Shown in pieces: positions 35,770 to 45,242 of a stretch of 64,000 nucleotides of DNA (the stretch's first letter is position 1; each line of letters starts with the position of its first letter). Made by a program: the position numbers and the translations under genes. The DNA is taken from positions 28,133 to 92,132 of the forward strand of contig NZ_JAOTBE010000007.1 in the NCBI RefSeq assembly GCF_026162645.1, read 5' to 3'. The notes below the pieces were generated by a model. The model was given only the letters and a program-made list of their open reading frames with translations. It ran no database searches and was not told where the DNA came from. The DNA is from Paracoccus rhizosphaerae (GTDB taxonomy: Bacteria; Pseudomonadota; Alphaproteobacteria; Rhodobacterales; Rhodobacteraceae).

Positions 35770-36915
35770 ATGGATTTCGCACTGACCGAGGAACAGCAGG
35801 CCATCTTCGACATGGCCCGCGATTTCGGCCAAGCCCGCATCGCGCCCCATGCGCGAACGTGGGAAGCCGACGGCACCATCCCCCGCGACCTCTGGCCCGA
35901 GGTGGCCGAACTGGGCCTCGGCGGCATCTTCGTGTCCGAGGATCATGGCGGAACCGGCCTCACACGGCTTGACGGGACCTTGGTCTTCGAGGCGCTGTCC
36001 ATGGCCTGCCCCTCGGTCGCGTCCTTCCTGTCGATCCACAACATGTGCGGCGGGATGATCGACAAGTTCGGATCGGCCGAGGACAAGGACCGCTGGCTGC
36101 CAGACCTGTGCGCCATGCGGAAGATCTTCAGCTATTGCCTGACCGAACCTGGCAGCGGATCTGACGCGGCCGCGCTGCGCACCCGCGCCGAACGCGACGA
36201 TCAGGGCTGGCGGCTGAACGGCACCAAGGCCTTCATCTCGGGCGGCGGCTATTCCGACGCCTATATCGCCATGGTCCGCACCGGCGGCGACGGTCCCAAG
36301 GGCATCAGCACCGTCATCGTCGAGGACGGCACCCCTGGCCTGACCTTCGGCGCGCTGGAAGAGAAGATGGGCTGGCGGTCCCAGCCCACCGCACAGGTGC
36401 AGTTCGACGACTGCGTCGTTCCGGCCGCCAACCTCCTGGGCGAGGAAGGCCGCGGCTTTTCCTATGCCATGGCCGGGCTTGACGGTGGCCGGCTGAACAT
36501 CGCCGCCGCGGCCCTTGGCGGAGCGCAGGCCGCGCTGGACGCGACGCTGGCCTACATGGGCGACCGCAAGGCCTTCGGCCAATCGCTGGACCAGTTCCAG
36601 GCCCTGCAGTTCCGCCTGGCCGAGATGGAGACCGCGCTGCAGTCCAGCCGCATCTTCCTGCGTCAGGCGGCGTGGAGGCTGGATCAGGGTTCGCCCGACG
36701 CCGGCAAGTTCTGCGCCATGGCCAAGCTGCATGTCACCGACCGCGCCTTCGATGTCGCCAACCAGTGCCTGCAGTTGCACGGCGGTTACGGCTATCTGGC
36801 CGATTACGGCATCGAGAAGATCGTGCGCGACCTGCGCGTCCACCAGATCCTGGAGGGCACGAACGAGATCATGCGCCTGATCGTCAGCCGCGCCCTGCTG
36901 GCCGAACGGAGGTAG
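35770..36915 (+). CDS. Isobutyryl-CoA-type acyl-CoA dehydrogenase
   Basis: 381 residues. FAD-dependent alpha,beta-dehydrogenation, most likely of isobutyryl-CoA, given the next two genes. Features: SYCLTEPGSGSDAAALRTRA (FAD/substrate), GTKAFISGGGYSDAYI, QSLDQFQALQFRLAEME, and the C-terminal LHGGYGYLADYGIEKIVRDL, with ILEGTNEIMRLIVSRALL. RBS: GGGGAGGGGATGACGC. It starts a tight operon of three genes, two of them overlapping or adjacent by 1-4 bases. Confidence 0.93.
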   Translation: MDFALTEEQQAIFDMARDFGQARIAPHARTWEADGTIPRDLWPEVAELGLGGIFVSEDHGGTGLTRLDGTLVFEALSMACPSVASFLSIHNMCGGMIDKFGSAEDKDRWLPDLCAMRKIFSYCLTEPGSGSDAAALRTRAERDDQGWRLNGTKAFISGGGYSDAYIAMVRTGGDGPKGISTVIVEDGTPGLTFGALEEKMGWRSQPTAQVQFDDCVVPAANLLGEEGRGFSYAMAGLDGGRLNIAAAALGGAQAALDATLAYMGDRKAFGQSLDQFQALQFRLAEMETALQSSRIFLRQAAWRLDQGSPDAGKFCAMAKLHVTDRAFDVANQCLQLHGGYGYLADYGIEKIVRDLRVHQILEGTNEIMRLIVSRALLAERR

Positions 36916-36916
36916 A

Positions 36917-37915
36917 ATGGACGACCTGAACATCCGCAAGACCGGCCGCGCCGGCCGCATCACCTTCACCCGCCCCAAGGCGCTCAATGCGCTCAGCCAC
37001 CCGATGGCGCTGGCGATCCAGAAGGCCTTGGACAGCTGGCGCGACGACCCGGACGTCGCGCTGGTCATCATCGACGCCGAGGGCGACCGCGCCTTTTGCG
37101 CAGGAGGCGACATCGCGGCGGTCTATCACGCCGGTCGGGCGGGCGATCACAAGGTCGGGCGAGAGTTCTTCCGCGACGAATACCGTATGAACGCCACCAT
37201 CGCGGATTATCCCAAGCCGATCGTGGCCTTCATGCAGGGCTTCGTCATGGGCGGCGGCGTGGGCGTCGGCGGCCATGCAAGCCACCGCATCGTCAGCGAC
37301 ACTACCCGCATCGCGATGCCCGAAAGCGGCATCGGCCTGATCCCCGACGTGGGCGGAACCTGGCTTCTATCCCGCGCGCCGGGCCGGATTGGAGAGTATC
37401 TGGCCTTGACCGGCGCGCGGATGGGCCCCGGCGATGCGTTGCACGCCGGTTTCGCCGACCTCTACATCCCCGAGACGGAATGGCCCGCCCTGATGGACGA
37501 AGTGCAGCGCACGGGCGACACCGCTTGCCTGTCGGGCCACCCTGCCCCGGCCTCGGCGCTGGCCGACCAGGACCTGTCGGCCTTCGGCGGACACGACCCG
37601 GCGCAGATCATGCAATCGCTGCCCGATGGCGACGATCTGGCGACGCTGCAGCGCAACTCGCCCTTGTCGATGGCGGCGGGTCTGGCGATGGTGCGCGCGG
37701 CGCGCGGCGACCGCCGCATCCAGCAGTCGCTGGCGCGAGAGTATCGCTTCACCGCCCGCGCCACGGCTGAGAGCGATTTCTTGGAAGGGGTCCGCGCGCA
37801 GATCATCGACAAGGATCGCAGCCCCAATTGGACGGCCGCGGCGACCGACGACAAGGTGCGGGCCATGCTGGCGCCGCTGCCGGATGACGACCTGGGTTGG
37901 GAGGAAACGGAATGA
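36917..37915 (+). CDS. Enoyl-CoA hydratase/isomerase family, 3-hydroxyisobutyryl-CoA hydrolase-like
   Basis: 332 residues, longer than a plain enoyl-CoA hydratase and typical of HIBYL-CoA hydrolase. The crotonase oxyanion segments are FCAGGDIAAVYH and MGGGVGVGGHASHRI, followed by MPESGIGLIPDVGGTWLLS. It probably frees 3-hydroxyisobutyrate, which the next enzyme oxidises. It starts 1 base after the dehydrogenase stop, and mmsB overlaps its end by ATGA. If it is the hydrolase, a separate enoyl-CoA hydratase must act elsewhere. Confidence 0.9.
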   Translation: MDDLNIRKTGRAGRITFTRPKALNALSHPMALAIQKALDSWRDDPDVALVIIDAEGDRAFCAGGDIAAVYHAGRAGDHKVGREFFRDEYRMNATIADYPKPIVAFMQGFVMGGGVGVGGHASHRIVSDTTRIAMPESGIGLIPDVGGTWLLSRAPGRIGEYLALTGARMGPGDALHAGFADLYIPETEWPALMDEVQRTGDTACLSGHPAPASALADQDLSAFGGHDPAQIMQSLPDGDDLATLQRNSPLSMAAGLAMVRAARGDRRIQQSLAREYRFTARATAESDFLEGVRAQIIDKDRSPNWTAAATDDKVRAMLAPLPDDDLGWEETE

Positions 37916-38781
37916 AGATCGGGTTCATCGGACTGGGCAACATGGGTGCGCCCATGGCAAGCAACCTAGCAAAAGCCGGACATCAGGTGACGGGTTTTGA
38001 CACCGCCGCGCCCGAGCCGGAGGGGGTAAGCCCCGCAACCTCGGCCGCCGAGGCGGCGCGCGATGCTGACGTGGTCATCACCATGCTCCCGAACGGCCAG
38101 ATCCTGCGCGCCGTGGCCGACCAGGTCATTCCGGCGATGCGGGCGGGCGCAATCCTCTGCGACTGCTCGACCGTCGATGTGGACAGCGCCCGCGCCGTCG
38201 CCGAGGCGGCGATTGCGGCGGAACTGGGCGCGCTGGATGCCCCCGTCTCGGGCGGGATCGGCGGCGCTCAGGCCGGGACGCTGACCTTCATGGTCGGCGG
38301 TCGGTCCAAGGATTTCGCGACGGTCGAGCCGCTCTTCGAGATCATGGGCCAGAAGGCCGTCCATTGCGGCGAGAGCGGCGCGGGCCAGGCCGCGAAGATC
38401 TGCAACAACATGATCCTGGGCGTGACCATGATCGCCACCTGCGAGGCCTTCGCCATGGCCGACAAGCTGGGTCTGGATCGGCAGAAGATGTTCGATGTCG
38501 TCTCGACCAGTTCGGGATACAGCTGGACGATGAACGCCTATTGCCCGGCGCCGGGGATCGGTCCGCAAAGCCCGGCCGACAATGACTATCGCCCCGGCTT
38601 TGCCGCCGAACTGATGCTGAAGGACCTGAACCTGGCCCAGCAGGCGGCCGGATCGGCGGGCGCGGATACGCCCATGGGGTCGCTGGCCCGCAATCTTTAC
38701 GAGGAGTTCGTCGAGCGCGAAGACGGACGCGGACGTGACTTTTCTGCCATGCTGCCCAGGTTTGTGCAGCGGAACGGCTGA
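37912..38781 (+). CDS. mmsB: 3-hydroxyisobutyrate dehydrogenase
   Basis: 289 residues. NAD-dependent oxidation of 3-hydroxyisobutyrate to methylmalonate semialdehyde, the substrate of MmsA. The N-terminal FIGLGNMGAPMASNLAKAG is the family Rossmann motif; DAPVSGGIGGAQAGTL is the substrate loop; the catalytic Lys162 is in GAGQAAKICNNM. It overlaps the upstream gene by ATGA. It is the last gene of the operon, and the following gene has its own ribosome-binding site 89 bases on. Confidence 0.95.
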   Translation: MKIGFIGLGNMGAPMASNLAKAGHQVTGFDTAAPEPEGVSPATSAAEAARDADVVITMLPNGQILRAVADQVIPAMRAGAILCDCSTVDVDSARAVAEAAIAAELGALDAPVSGGIGGAQAGTLTFMVGGRSKDFATVEPLFEIMGQKAVHCGESGAGQAAKICNNMILGVTMIATCEAFAMADKLGLDRQKMFDVVSTSSGYSWTMNAYCPAPGIGPQSPADNDYRPGFAAELMLKDLNLAQQAAGSAGADTPMGSLARNLYEEFVEREDGRGRDFSAMLPRFVQRNG

Positions 38782-38870
38782 AGCCCGTCCTTTCCGCCAG
38801 CTTGTCAGGGAACCCTTAAACCGGCATGTGGTTCATGGGTTCAGGATGCAGACTTGACGGAGCAGCGCTG

Positions 38871-39189
38871 ATGCGTTTGCCGCGACTTTTGACAGCGGTC
38901 TCACTGGCCTTCGCGGCGCTGGCGGCCTTTATGGCCACGATCCTGCATGAGCCGCTGCTGCCCCATCCTGCGCAAGCGCGGGAAAGCACCATCGCCGCCG
39001 CGCCGATCATCGGTGACGTCCCCCCGACAGGAGCTGGTGACGCCGATCGCGGTGCCCGGGACCTATGGCCTGGGTCTCAGCCCCGTGGGACACCGCTATG
39101 CCATCGTCGGGGGCTATCTGGTGCGGATCGACGACCGGTCGGGGAAGATCCTTTCGGTCCTGCGACATCTGCCGCAGATGCAACACTGA
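38871..39189 (+). pseudogene. Small exported protein (RcnB-like end), frameshifted at a C6 run
   Basis: ATG 38871 (after ACGGAGCAGCGCTG) opens a frame with a signal peptide (LLTAVSLAFAALAAFMATIL) up to IIGDVPP. The likely C-terminal half continues in another frame: RQELVTPIAVPGTYGL, HRYAIVGGYLVRID, ILSVLRHLPQMQH. Removing one C from the run at 39020-39025 joins them into ~105 residues. The joined protein is a tandem paralogue of the next gene, which is intact. Both ends resemble RcnB-type periplasmic proteins by their Y(A/V)xVxGxxVRxD motif. Sequencing error, mutation or phase variation are all possible. Confidence 0.7.
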
Positions 39190-39262
39190 TCTGCCAACGA
39201 ACTCTGTCGCGGAACTGTCGTGTCAGAGCCGTGTTGACCAAGATGACAGGGAAAGGAACGAC

Positions 39263-39601
39263 ATGATGCCACTGCACCCTCTCTCCGCCGCGGTGGTCGG
39301 GGGTATGGTCGGTGTCGCGGCCTTTTTTGCCCCCGAACCGCCCAAAGGCCGCTATCCGGACCATCTGTCGGCCGCGACCTGCGGCCCGCGCTGCCTGACG
39401 CGCCAGGATGCAATTGTCACCGTCGGCGACATTGCCGCCGAGCATCAGGTCCACATGATCACGCGCCCCGGCCGTTACGGGCTGTCGTCGCCGCCCGCGG
39501 GGGACGCCTATGCCGTCGTTGCCGGTCATATCGTGCGCCTGGACCCCACCACCATGCGCATCGAATCGGTGCTGCGGCCGGTTCCGCAGATCCTCGATTA
39601 G
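39263..39601 (+). CDS. Small exported protein, paralogue of 38871-39189
   Basis: 112 residues. ATG 39263 or 39266 follow GAAAGGAACGAC. The N-terminus is a short hydrophobic stretch (LSAAVVGGMVGVAAFFA) that could be a signal peptide or anchor. The C-terminal half (HMITRPGRYGL, DAYAVVAGHIVRLD, IESVLRPVPQILD) matches the end of the preceding gene, so the pair arose by tandem duplication. The ending is RcnB-like by motif; there is no assigned function. It converges on recN with a 4-base overlap. Confidence 0.75.
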   Translation: MMPLHPLSAAVVGGMVGVAAFFAPEPPKGRYPDHLSAATCGPRCLTRQDAIVTVGDIAAEHQVHMITRPGRYGLSSPPAGDAYAVVAGHIVRLDPTTMRIESVLRPVPQILD

Positions 39602-41244
39602 CCGTCCAGAAGCGCCCGGGCGGCTTCGGTCGCAGCCCCGGTGACGCGGTCGCCGGACAGCATCCTCGCGATCTCGGCCACGCGGTCGCTGTCGGAGAGC
39701 CGCGCCACCGTCGATGTCGTCATCCCGTCCGACACGGATTTCGACACCCGGAAATGAACCTCGCCCAGAGCGGCGACCTGCGGCGAATGGGTGATCACCA
39801 GGACCTGCGCATCAGCCGCCAGCGTCTGCAGGCGTCGTCCTACCGCGTCGGCCGTCGCGCCGCCGACGCCCCGGTCAATCTCATCAAAGATCATCACCAG
39901 CGCATCGTTCCCACGCGCAAGACACACCTTGAGCGCCAGCAGGAACCTCGACAGCTCACCCCCTGAGGCGATCTTGTCCAGCGGACCGGACGGCGCGCCC
40001 GGGTTGGTGGCCACGGTGAAGGCGACCGCATCACCGCCGTCAGGGCCAGCCTCGGCGGGACTGACCCGCGTCTCGAAGACGGCGCGTTCCATCTTCAGCG
40101 GCGCAAGTTCCGCCGTGACCGCTAGGTCCAGACGACGGGCGGCCTCTTGCCGCGCCTCGGTCAGGGCCGCCGCCGCGTCGTCATAGGCCGCGGCGGCGGC
40201 ACGGTCGGCCGCACGCAACGCGCCGATCTCGGCCTCTCCGGCGTCGATCTGGCCCAGCCTCTGGCGCAGGTCCCCGGCCAAATCGGCCAGGTCGTCCGGC
40301 AGCACGCCATGCTTGCGGGCCAAGCCGCGCAGCGCGAACAGCCGCTCCTCGGTCGCCTCCAGGGCGGCGGGATCAAAGTCGAGCGCCGAGAGCGTGTCCT
40401 CGACCCCCTTCGTCGCCTCGCCCAGCTCGACCAGCGCACGCGACAGGGCCGCCAGCGGCTCCTCCAGCCGGCCCTCGGCCTGCCCGGCCGCGCCTTCGAG
40501 CCAGCGCGCCGCATCGACCATGGCGGCCTCGGCCCCGTTGCCGCCCAGCATCTGAAGGGCACGGGCCACGTCGTCACGGATCCGCTCGGCTCCTTGCATG
40601 GCGCGGCGAGCCACGTCCAGGCGCTGCTCCTCTCCCGGCTCGGGGCTCAGCTTGTCCAGTTCGGCAACAGCATGGCGCAGAAATTCTTCCTCCTGACGCG
40701 CGGCGGCCAGTGCGGCTTCGGCATCGGCCAGCGCGCGCGCCGCCTGGCGCTGGGCGTTCCATGCGGCCCTGACCGGAGACAGGTCCAGTGCGCCGAAGGC
40801 ATCCAGCAGCGCCCGGTGGCCACGCGGGTTCAAAAGGCCGCGGTCGTCGTGCTGACCATGCAATTCCACCAGCGTCTCGGACAGCTGCCGCAGCACCTCG
40901 CCCGACACGCGGCGGTCGTTCACCCAGCCGGTCTTGCGGCCGTCTAGCCCGTTCACGCGCCGCAGGATCAGTTCGTCCTCGTCGATGCTGATCCCAGCCT
41001 CACCTAGGACCTCTCGCGCGGGATGGGCGGCGGGCAGGTCGAAGACGGCCTGCACCTCGCCCTGCGACGCCCCCTGGCGGACAAGGTCGGCGCGGCTGCG
41101 CCAGCCGAGCACGAAACCCAGGCAATCGAGCAGGATCGACTTGCCAGCGCCAGTCTCTCCGGTCAGGACGTTCAGGCCGGGGCCGAAAGCCAGCTCCAGC
41201 CGCTCGATCAGCAGCATGTCGCGGATGTCCAGCGATCTCAGCAT
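39598..41244 (-). CDS. recN: DNA repair protein RecN
   Basis: 548 residues, an SMC-like ATPase for double-strand break repair. Walker A is LTGETGAGKSILLD near the N-terminus; a long coiled coil occupies the middle; the C-terminus has the ABC signature KIASGGELSRFLLALK and Walker B VMIFDEIDRGVGG. ATG 41244 begins MLRSLDIRDMLLIERLEL, the usual RecN start; the ribosome-binding site is poor. It lies 37 bases after bamD on the same strand, a pairing known in alphaproteobacteria. Confidence 0.95.
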   Translation of the reverse strand: MLRSLDIRDMLLIERLELAFGPGLNVLTGETGAGKSILLDCLGFVLGWRSRADLVRQGASQGEVQAVFDLPAAHPAREVLGEAGISIDEDELILRRVNGLDGRKTGWVNDRRVSGEVLRQLSETLVELHGQHDDRGLLNPRGHRALLDAFGALDLSPVRAAWNAQRQAARALADAEAALAAARQEEEFLRHAVAELDKLSPEPGEEQRLDVARRAMQGAERIRDDVARALQMLGGNGAEAAMVDAARWLEGAAGQAEGRLEEPLAALSRALVELGEATKGVEDTLSALDFDPAALEATEERLFALRGLARKHGVLPDDLADLAGDLRQRLGQIDAGEAEIGALRAADRAAAAAYDDAAAALTEARQEAARRLDLAVTAELAPLKMERAVFETRVSPAEAGPDGGDAVAFTVATNPGAPSGPLDKIASGGELSRFLLALKVCLARGNDALVMIFDEIDRGVGGATADAVGRRLQTLAADAQVLVITHSPQVAALGEVHFRVSKSVSDGMTTSTVARLSDSDRVAEIARMLSGDRVTGAATEAARALLDG

Positions 41245-41281
41245 GAGGGCGCCCGCAGCGCCGGGGCGCGGCGCTGGTCCA

Positions 41282-42130
41282 TTACAGCCAGCGACCCTCG
41301 ACCGTCTGGCGATAGACGTCGCCCAGCCAGTTGTCGCCGCGCACCTCGGCCGACAGGCCGCGACCGCGCAGCTGGCGGAAGGCATCTTCGTAGAAGGGCG
41401 ACGACTGGAAGTTGTAGCCGAGGATCGCGCCAGCCGTCTGCGCCTCGTCCGTCAGCCCAAGTGCCAGATAGGCCTCGACCAGCCGCAGCAGCGCCTCGGG
41501 CGTCTGGGTGGTGGTCTGGAACTCCTCGACGACGACGCGGAAGCGGTTGATCGCAGCGGCATAGTGACCACGCTTGAGATAATAGCGGCCGATCTCCATC
41601 TCTTTCGCGGCCAGATGGTCGAAGGCTAGGTCGAACTTGAGAATCGAGCTGCGCGCGTATTCGCTATCCGGATACTGCTCGATCACCGTGCGCAGCCCCT
41701 GCAGCGCCTGGAAGGTCAGGCCCTGGTCGCGGCCCACGTCATCAATCTGGTCGTAATAGGACAGCGCCAGCAGATACTGCGCGTAGGCGGCATCCTCATC
41801 GCCGGGATAGGTGTCAAGAAACCGCTGCGCCGCGGCGCGGGCTTCTTCATAGTTGCCGGCCTTGTGGTTGCCGAATGCCTGCATGATCAGCGCGCGCTTG
41901 GCCCATTCGGAATAGGGATAAAGGCGCTCGATCTCGCTGAAATAGAAGACGGCGTCCTCAGGCTTGCGGCTGTTTTCCAGTTCGTATTCGCCGCGGCGAT
42001 AGATTTCGGCTGCGGTGAACTTGTCCAGATTCTCTCGCTGTGTCCGGTCGCGGTCACCGCCGCAACCGGTCAGGATCAATCCGGCGAGCACCGCAGCCAT
42101 CACCGAAGCCGAAGTTTTCGCGCCCGCCAT
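41282..42130 (-). CDS. bamD: Outer membrane assembly lipoprotein BamD
   Basis: 282 residues. Lipoprotein signal with lipobox LTGC, Cys23 as the lipidated residue. TPR repeats follow: AAEIYRRGEYELENSRKPED, AQYLLALSYYDQIDDVGRDQ and YYLKRGHYAAAINRF. It is an essential part of the BAM complex that inserts beta-barrel proteins. ATG 42130 has GGGTGAAG directly upstream. It sits between lpxC and recN, the same strand as the division cluster. Confidence 0.95.
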   Translation of the reverse strand: MAGAKTSASVMAAVLAGLILTGCGGDRDRTQRENLDKFTAAEIYRRGEYELENSRKPEDAVFYFSEIERLYPYSEWAKRALIMQAFGNHKAGNYEEARAAAQRFLDTYPGDEDAAYAQYLLALSYYDQIDDVGRDQGLTFQALQGLRTVIEQYPDSEYARSSILKFDLAFDHLAAKEMEIGRYYLKRGHYAAAINRFRVVVEEFQTTTQTPEALLRLVEAYLALGLTDEAQTAGAILGYNFQSSPFYEDAFRQLRGRGLSAEVRGDNWLGDVYRQTVEGRWL

Positions 42131-42268
42131 CTTCACCCTGCCCCAAGATCCTTGTCGTCCGCAGGACCCGTCAGGGTTCGCTGCCGACATCTGGTAGCAC
42201 AGAACATCAGGGGGCGCAAAATGGCAATCCGTTGAATTCCGCATGGCTTTGCAGCAGGCGCCTCGGCC

Positions 42269-43210
42269 TCATTCGGCGGCAAAGGCAACCTGCATCAAGT
42301 CCCGCGCCAGGGCGTAATCCGCAACGCCGGCGCCGGGAAGGCGACCCTCAAGCTCGGGGGTGCACTGCTCCCACCGCCAGGCGGTCGGGTCGGCGAACAA
42401 CGCGCGCAGCAGCCGGTTGGTCATCGCGTGACCGGCGCGATGGCCGGTATAGCGCGCCAGCAGCGGCGCCCCGGCCAGCGCAAGGTCGCCGGTCGCGTCC
42501 AGCATCTTGTGGCGAACGGCCTCGTCCGCATGGCGCAGGCCGCCCGGCGACAGGACCTCGGCCCCGTCGAAGACGACGGCGTTCAGGAACGTCCCGCCCA
42601 AGGCCAGGCCGTTGCGGCGCATCGCCTCGACATCGGCGGCGCGGCAGAAGGTCCGGCTGTCGGCCAGTTCCCGCAGGAAAGCGCCGTTGGCCATGTCCAG
42701 ACGCTTCTCCTGATGCCCGATCGCAGCGTCCGTGAAGTCGATCTGGAAGTCGATCTCGAGGTGGTCGGCAGGCGACAGACGCGCGAAGGCTTCCCCTTCA
42801 CGGACCTCGACCGGACGCAGGACGCGGATGGCGCGCAGGGGGGCCGCCTGGCGGCGGATTCCAGCCTTCAGGATTCCCTCGACAAAGGGTGCCGAGGATC
42901 CGTCGAGAATCGGCACCTCGGGTCCGTCGACCGTCACAAGGGCGTTGTGGATGCCGGTTCCCGCCAGCGCGGCCATGACATGTTCGACCGTGGACAGCGT
43001 GACGCCGGCGCCATTGTCCATCAGCGTGCACAGCTTCGACGGCTTGACGTGATTCCACAGCGCGGGAATGTCGACGGCAGGCGTCAGATCGGTGCGGCGG
43101 AAGACGATGCCGTGGCCGGCCGGTGCCGGATGAAGCGTCAGCACCGCCGCGGCGCCCGAGTGAAGCCCAACGCCCGCGAATGTCATCTTGTCTTTCAGCG
43201 TTGCTTGCAT
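42269..43210 (-). CDS. lpxC: UDP-3-O-acyl-N-acetylglucosamine deacetylase
   Basis: 313 residues. Zn-dependent deacetylation, the committed step of lipid A synthesis. Signatures are FAGVGLHSG, TVEHVMAALAGTGIHNALV (zinc His), SRTFCRAADVEAMRRNGLALG, HKMLDATGDLALAG and GHRAGHAMTNRLL with the catalytic His. ATG 43210 follows GGGGACACGCCGCC. It is separated from ftsZ by 228 bp that contain a terminator for ftsZ and a candidate promoter, so it need not be co-transcribed with the division genes. Confidence 0.96.
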   Translation of the reverse strand: MQATLKDKMTFAGVGLHSGAAAVLTLHPAPAGHGIVFRRTDLTPAVDIPALWNHVKPSKLCTLMDNGAGVTLSTVEHVMAALAGTGIHNALVTVDGPEVPILDGSSAPFVEGILKAGIRRQAAPLRAIRVLRPVEVREGEAFARLSPADHLEIDFQIDFTDAAIGHQEKRLDMANGAFLRELADSRTFCRAADVEAMRRNGLALGGTFLNAVVFDGAEVLSPGGLRHADEAVRHKMLDATGDLALAGAPLLARYTGHRAGHAMTNRLLRALFADPTAWRWEQCTPELEGRLPGAGVADYALARDLMQVAFAAE

Positions 43211-43263
43211 GGCGGCGTGTCCCCGACTCTTGTCTGCGGCCCTGTGGGCCTTTCTTGAGAGTG

Positions 43264-43292
43264 GAGCTAGTCCCGCCTGCACGGGCATTCAA
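43264..43292 (-). promoter_or_regulatory. Candidate lpxC promoter
   Basis: On the minus strand TTGAAT (43292-43287), a 17-base spacer and TAGCTC (43269-43264), about 54 bases before the lpxC start. Inferred. Confidence 0.4.
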
Positions 43293-43382
43293 TTAACGTT
43301 TTGTAACGGCGTGAAACATTCGGCTCGTCAAAGACTGCCAGTGCCGCGTCAGTTGGCGCAACGTCATGAAGACAAAGAAGAA

Positions 43383-43405
43383 GGGGACCGGCAAAGCCGA
43401 TCCCC
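43383..43405 (-). terminator. Probable terminator of ftsZ
   Basis: In the minus transcript GGGGATCGGC TTT GCCGGTCCCC (one G-U pair), followed by TTCTTCTTTG. It lies 34 bases after the ftsZ stop. Confidence 0.75.
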
Positions 43406-43438
43406 GATGGTCAGAAACGCGCGGTTTCGTGATGGACG

Positions 43439-45022
43439 TCAGTTGGCCTGGCGGCGCAGGAACGCCGGGATCTCGACATTGTCGCGGGCGTTGTCGGGGC
43501 TGGCCAGATCGTCGAAATCGGCGTCCTGCTGGCGGGCGCGAACCGCCACCCGCTCGTTCACGCGCTCCGAGATCGAGGAGGCGGCCGGCTTCTGGCCCGC
43601 CGACTGGTCGCTGCCGTGGCCGGCCATCCGCTCGAGCATGCGGCCGAGGCCGCTCATCCGGCTGGTCGCACGGGTATCCTGCGCCGGCTGTTGCGGCTGC
43701 GGCTGGGGGGTGCGCTGGTTCTGCCCGTGGTTGTCGACGGCACGCCGCAGGCGGTCCATCACCTCGGGCGTCGGCTGGCCGGGACGGCTGCCCTGCGGCG
43801 CGCGGGGCGCCACGAAGGCCGAGGCGTCGTCGTCGATCCGCACCGCCGTCTGGCGCGACTGTTCCTTGGGCTGGTAGGCTGGCTGCGGCATGTCGTCATC
43901 GCCACGCGCGGCGGGGGCCGGCGTTTCGGCGGCGGAGGCGACGACGCGGCGCGGCGGCACCTCGTCCTGCACCGCGGGGGCGGCGGCGACCGACGGGTTC
44001 TGCGTCAGCGGGGCCGCCATGCTGCGACGGGGCGAGGGAACCTCGGCCGCTGCCGCGGCGGCGTCGATCCCGGTCGCGACGACGGACACGCGGATGGTGC
44101 CGTCCATGTCCGGGTCCAGGGTCGAGCCGACGATGATGTTCGCGTCGCTGTCGACCTTGTCGCGGATGACGTTGGCGGCCTCGTCCAGTTCGAACAGTGT
44201 CATGTCATAGCCGCCGGTGATGTTGATCAGCACGCCGCGCGCACCGTTCAGGCTGATTTCATCGAGCAGCGGGTTGGCGATGGCACGCTCGGCGGCCTCT
44301 TGTGCGCGGTTGTCGCCCGCAGCCTCGCCGGTGCCCATCATTGCCTTGCCCATCTCGTCCATGACGGCGCGGACATCGGCGAAGTCGAGGTTGATCAGAC
44401 CCGGACGGACCATCAGATCGGTCACGCCCTTGACGCCCTGATAAAGGACATCATCGGCCAGCGCGAAGGCCTCGGTGAAGGTGGTCTTTTCGTTCGCCAG
44501 GCGGAACAGGTTCTGGTTCGGGATGATGATCAGAGTGTCCACGACCTTCTGGAGCGCCTCGACGCCCTCCTCGGCCTGGCGCATCCGCTTGGTGCCCTCG
44601 AATTGGAAGGGCTTGGTCACGACGCCGACGGTCAGGATGCCCATCTCTCGCGCGGCCTGCGCGATGATCGGGGCCGCGCCGGTGCCGGTGCCGCCGCCCA
44701 TGCCGGCAGTGATGAAGCACATGTGCGCCCCCATCAGGTGATCTACGATGTCCTCAATCGTCTCTTCGGCGGCCTTGGCGCCGATGGTGGGCTTGGCGCC
44801 GGCGCCCAGACCCTCGGTCACCTTCGGGCCCATCTGGATGCGGGCGGTCGCGCGGCTCTGCTGGAGCGCCTGGGCGTCGGTGTTGGCAACCACGAACTCG
44901 ACACCGTCAAGCTGCTTCTGAATCATGTTGTTGACGGCATTGCCACCGGCACCACCGACACCGAAGACCGTGATGCGGGGCTTCAGTTCTTCTTCGTCAT
45001 TCATCATCAGGTTGAGGTTCAT
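43439..45022 (-). CDS. ftsZ: Cell division protein FtsZ
   Basis: 527 residues. Tubulin-like GTPase forming the Z-ring. N-terminal GTPase core to about residue 330 with [16 protein letters not shown] and the tubulin signature [11 protein letters not shown]7 loop [16 protein letters not shown] ~190-residue linker rich in Pro, Ala and Gln follows, longer than in E. coli and usual for alphaproteobacteria. The C-terminal peptide [12 protein letters not shown] is the docking site for FtsA and other partners. It starts 220 bp after ftsA, a gap large enough for its own promoter. Confidence 0.98.
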   Translation of the reverse strand: MNLNLMMNDEEELKPRITVFGVGGAGGNAVNNMIQKQLDGVEFVVANTDAQALQQSRATARIQMGPKVTEGLGAGAKPTIGAKAAEETIEDIVDHLMGAHMCFITAGMGGGTGTGAAPIIAQAAREMGILTVGVVTKPFQFEGTKRMRQAEEGVEALQKVVDTLIIIPNQNLFRLANEKTTFTEAFALADDVLYQGVKGVTDLMVRPGLINLDFADVRAVMDEMGKAMMGTGEAAGDNRAQEAAERAIANPLLDEISLNGARGVLINITGGYDMTLFELDEAANVIRDKVDSDANIIVGSTLDPDMDGTIRVSVVATGIDAAAAAAEVPSPRRSMAAPLTQNPSVAAAPAVQDEVPPRRVVASAAETPAPAARGDDDMPQPAYQPKEQSRQTAVRIDDDASAFVAPRAPQGSRPGQPTPEVMDRLRRAVDNHGQNQRTPQPQPQQPAQDTRATSRMSGLGRMLERMAGHGSDQSAGQKPAASSISERVNERVAVRARQQDADFDDLASPDNARDNVEIPAFLRRQAN

Positions 45023-45242
45023 GGTGTCCGCCTGTTTTCGCTGCTTCGTTACGGGTGCGGCTGCTCGCTCGAATCCCGATATTTATTGCTGATCGTAACC
45101 ATTCTGCATCACTGCGTCACCCGGAAAACTGAGAAAACGCGCGAAATCTGGCGGTCTGACCAGCGCCTTTCGGCGGTATCTTGCCACATGCTCAGAATAT
45201 GGTGGGGCAACCCCGACCATGCCATAGCCACTGCCTGTTCGC

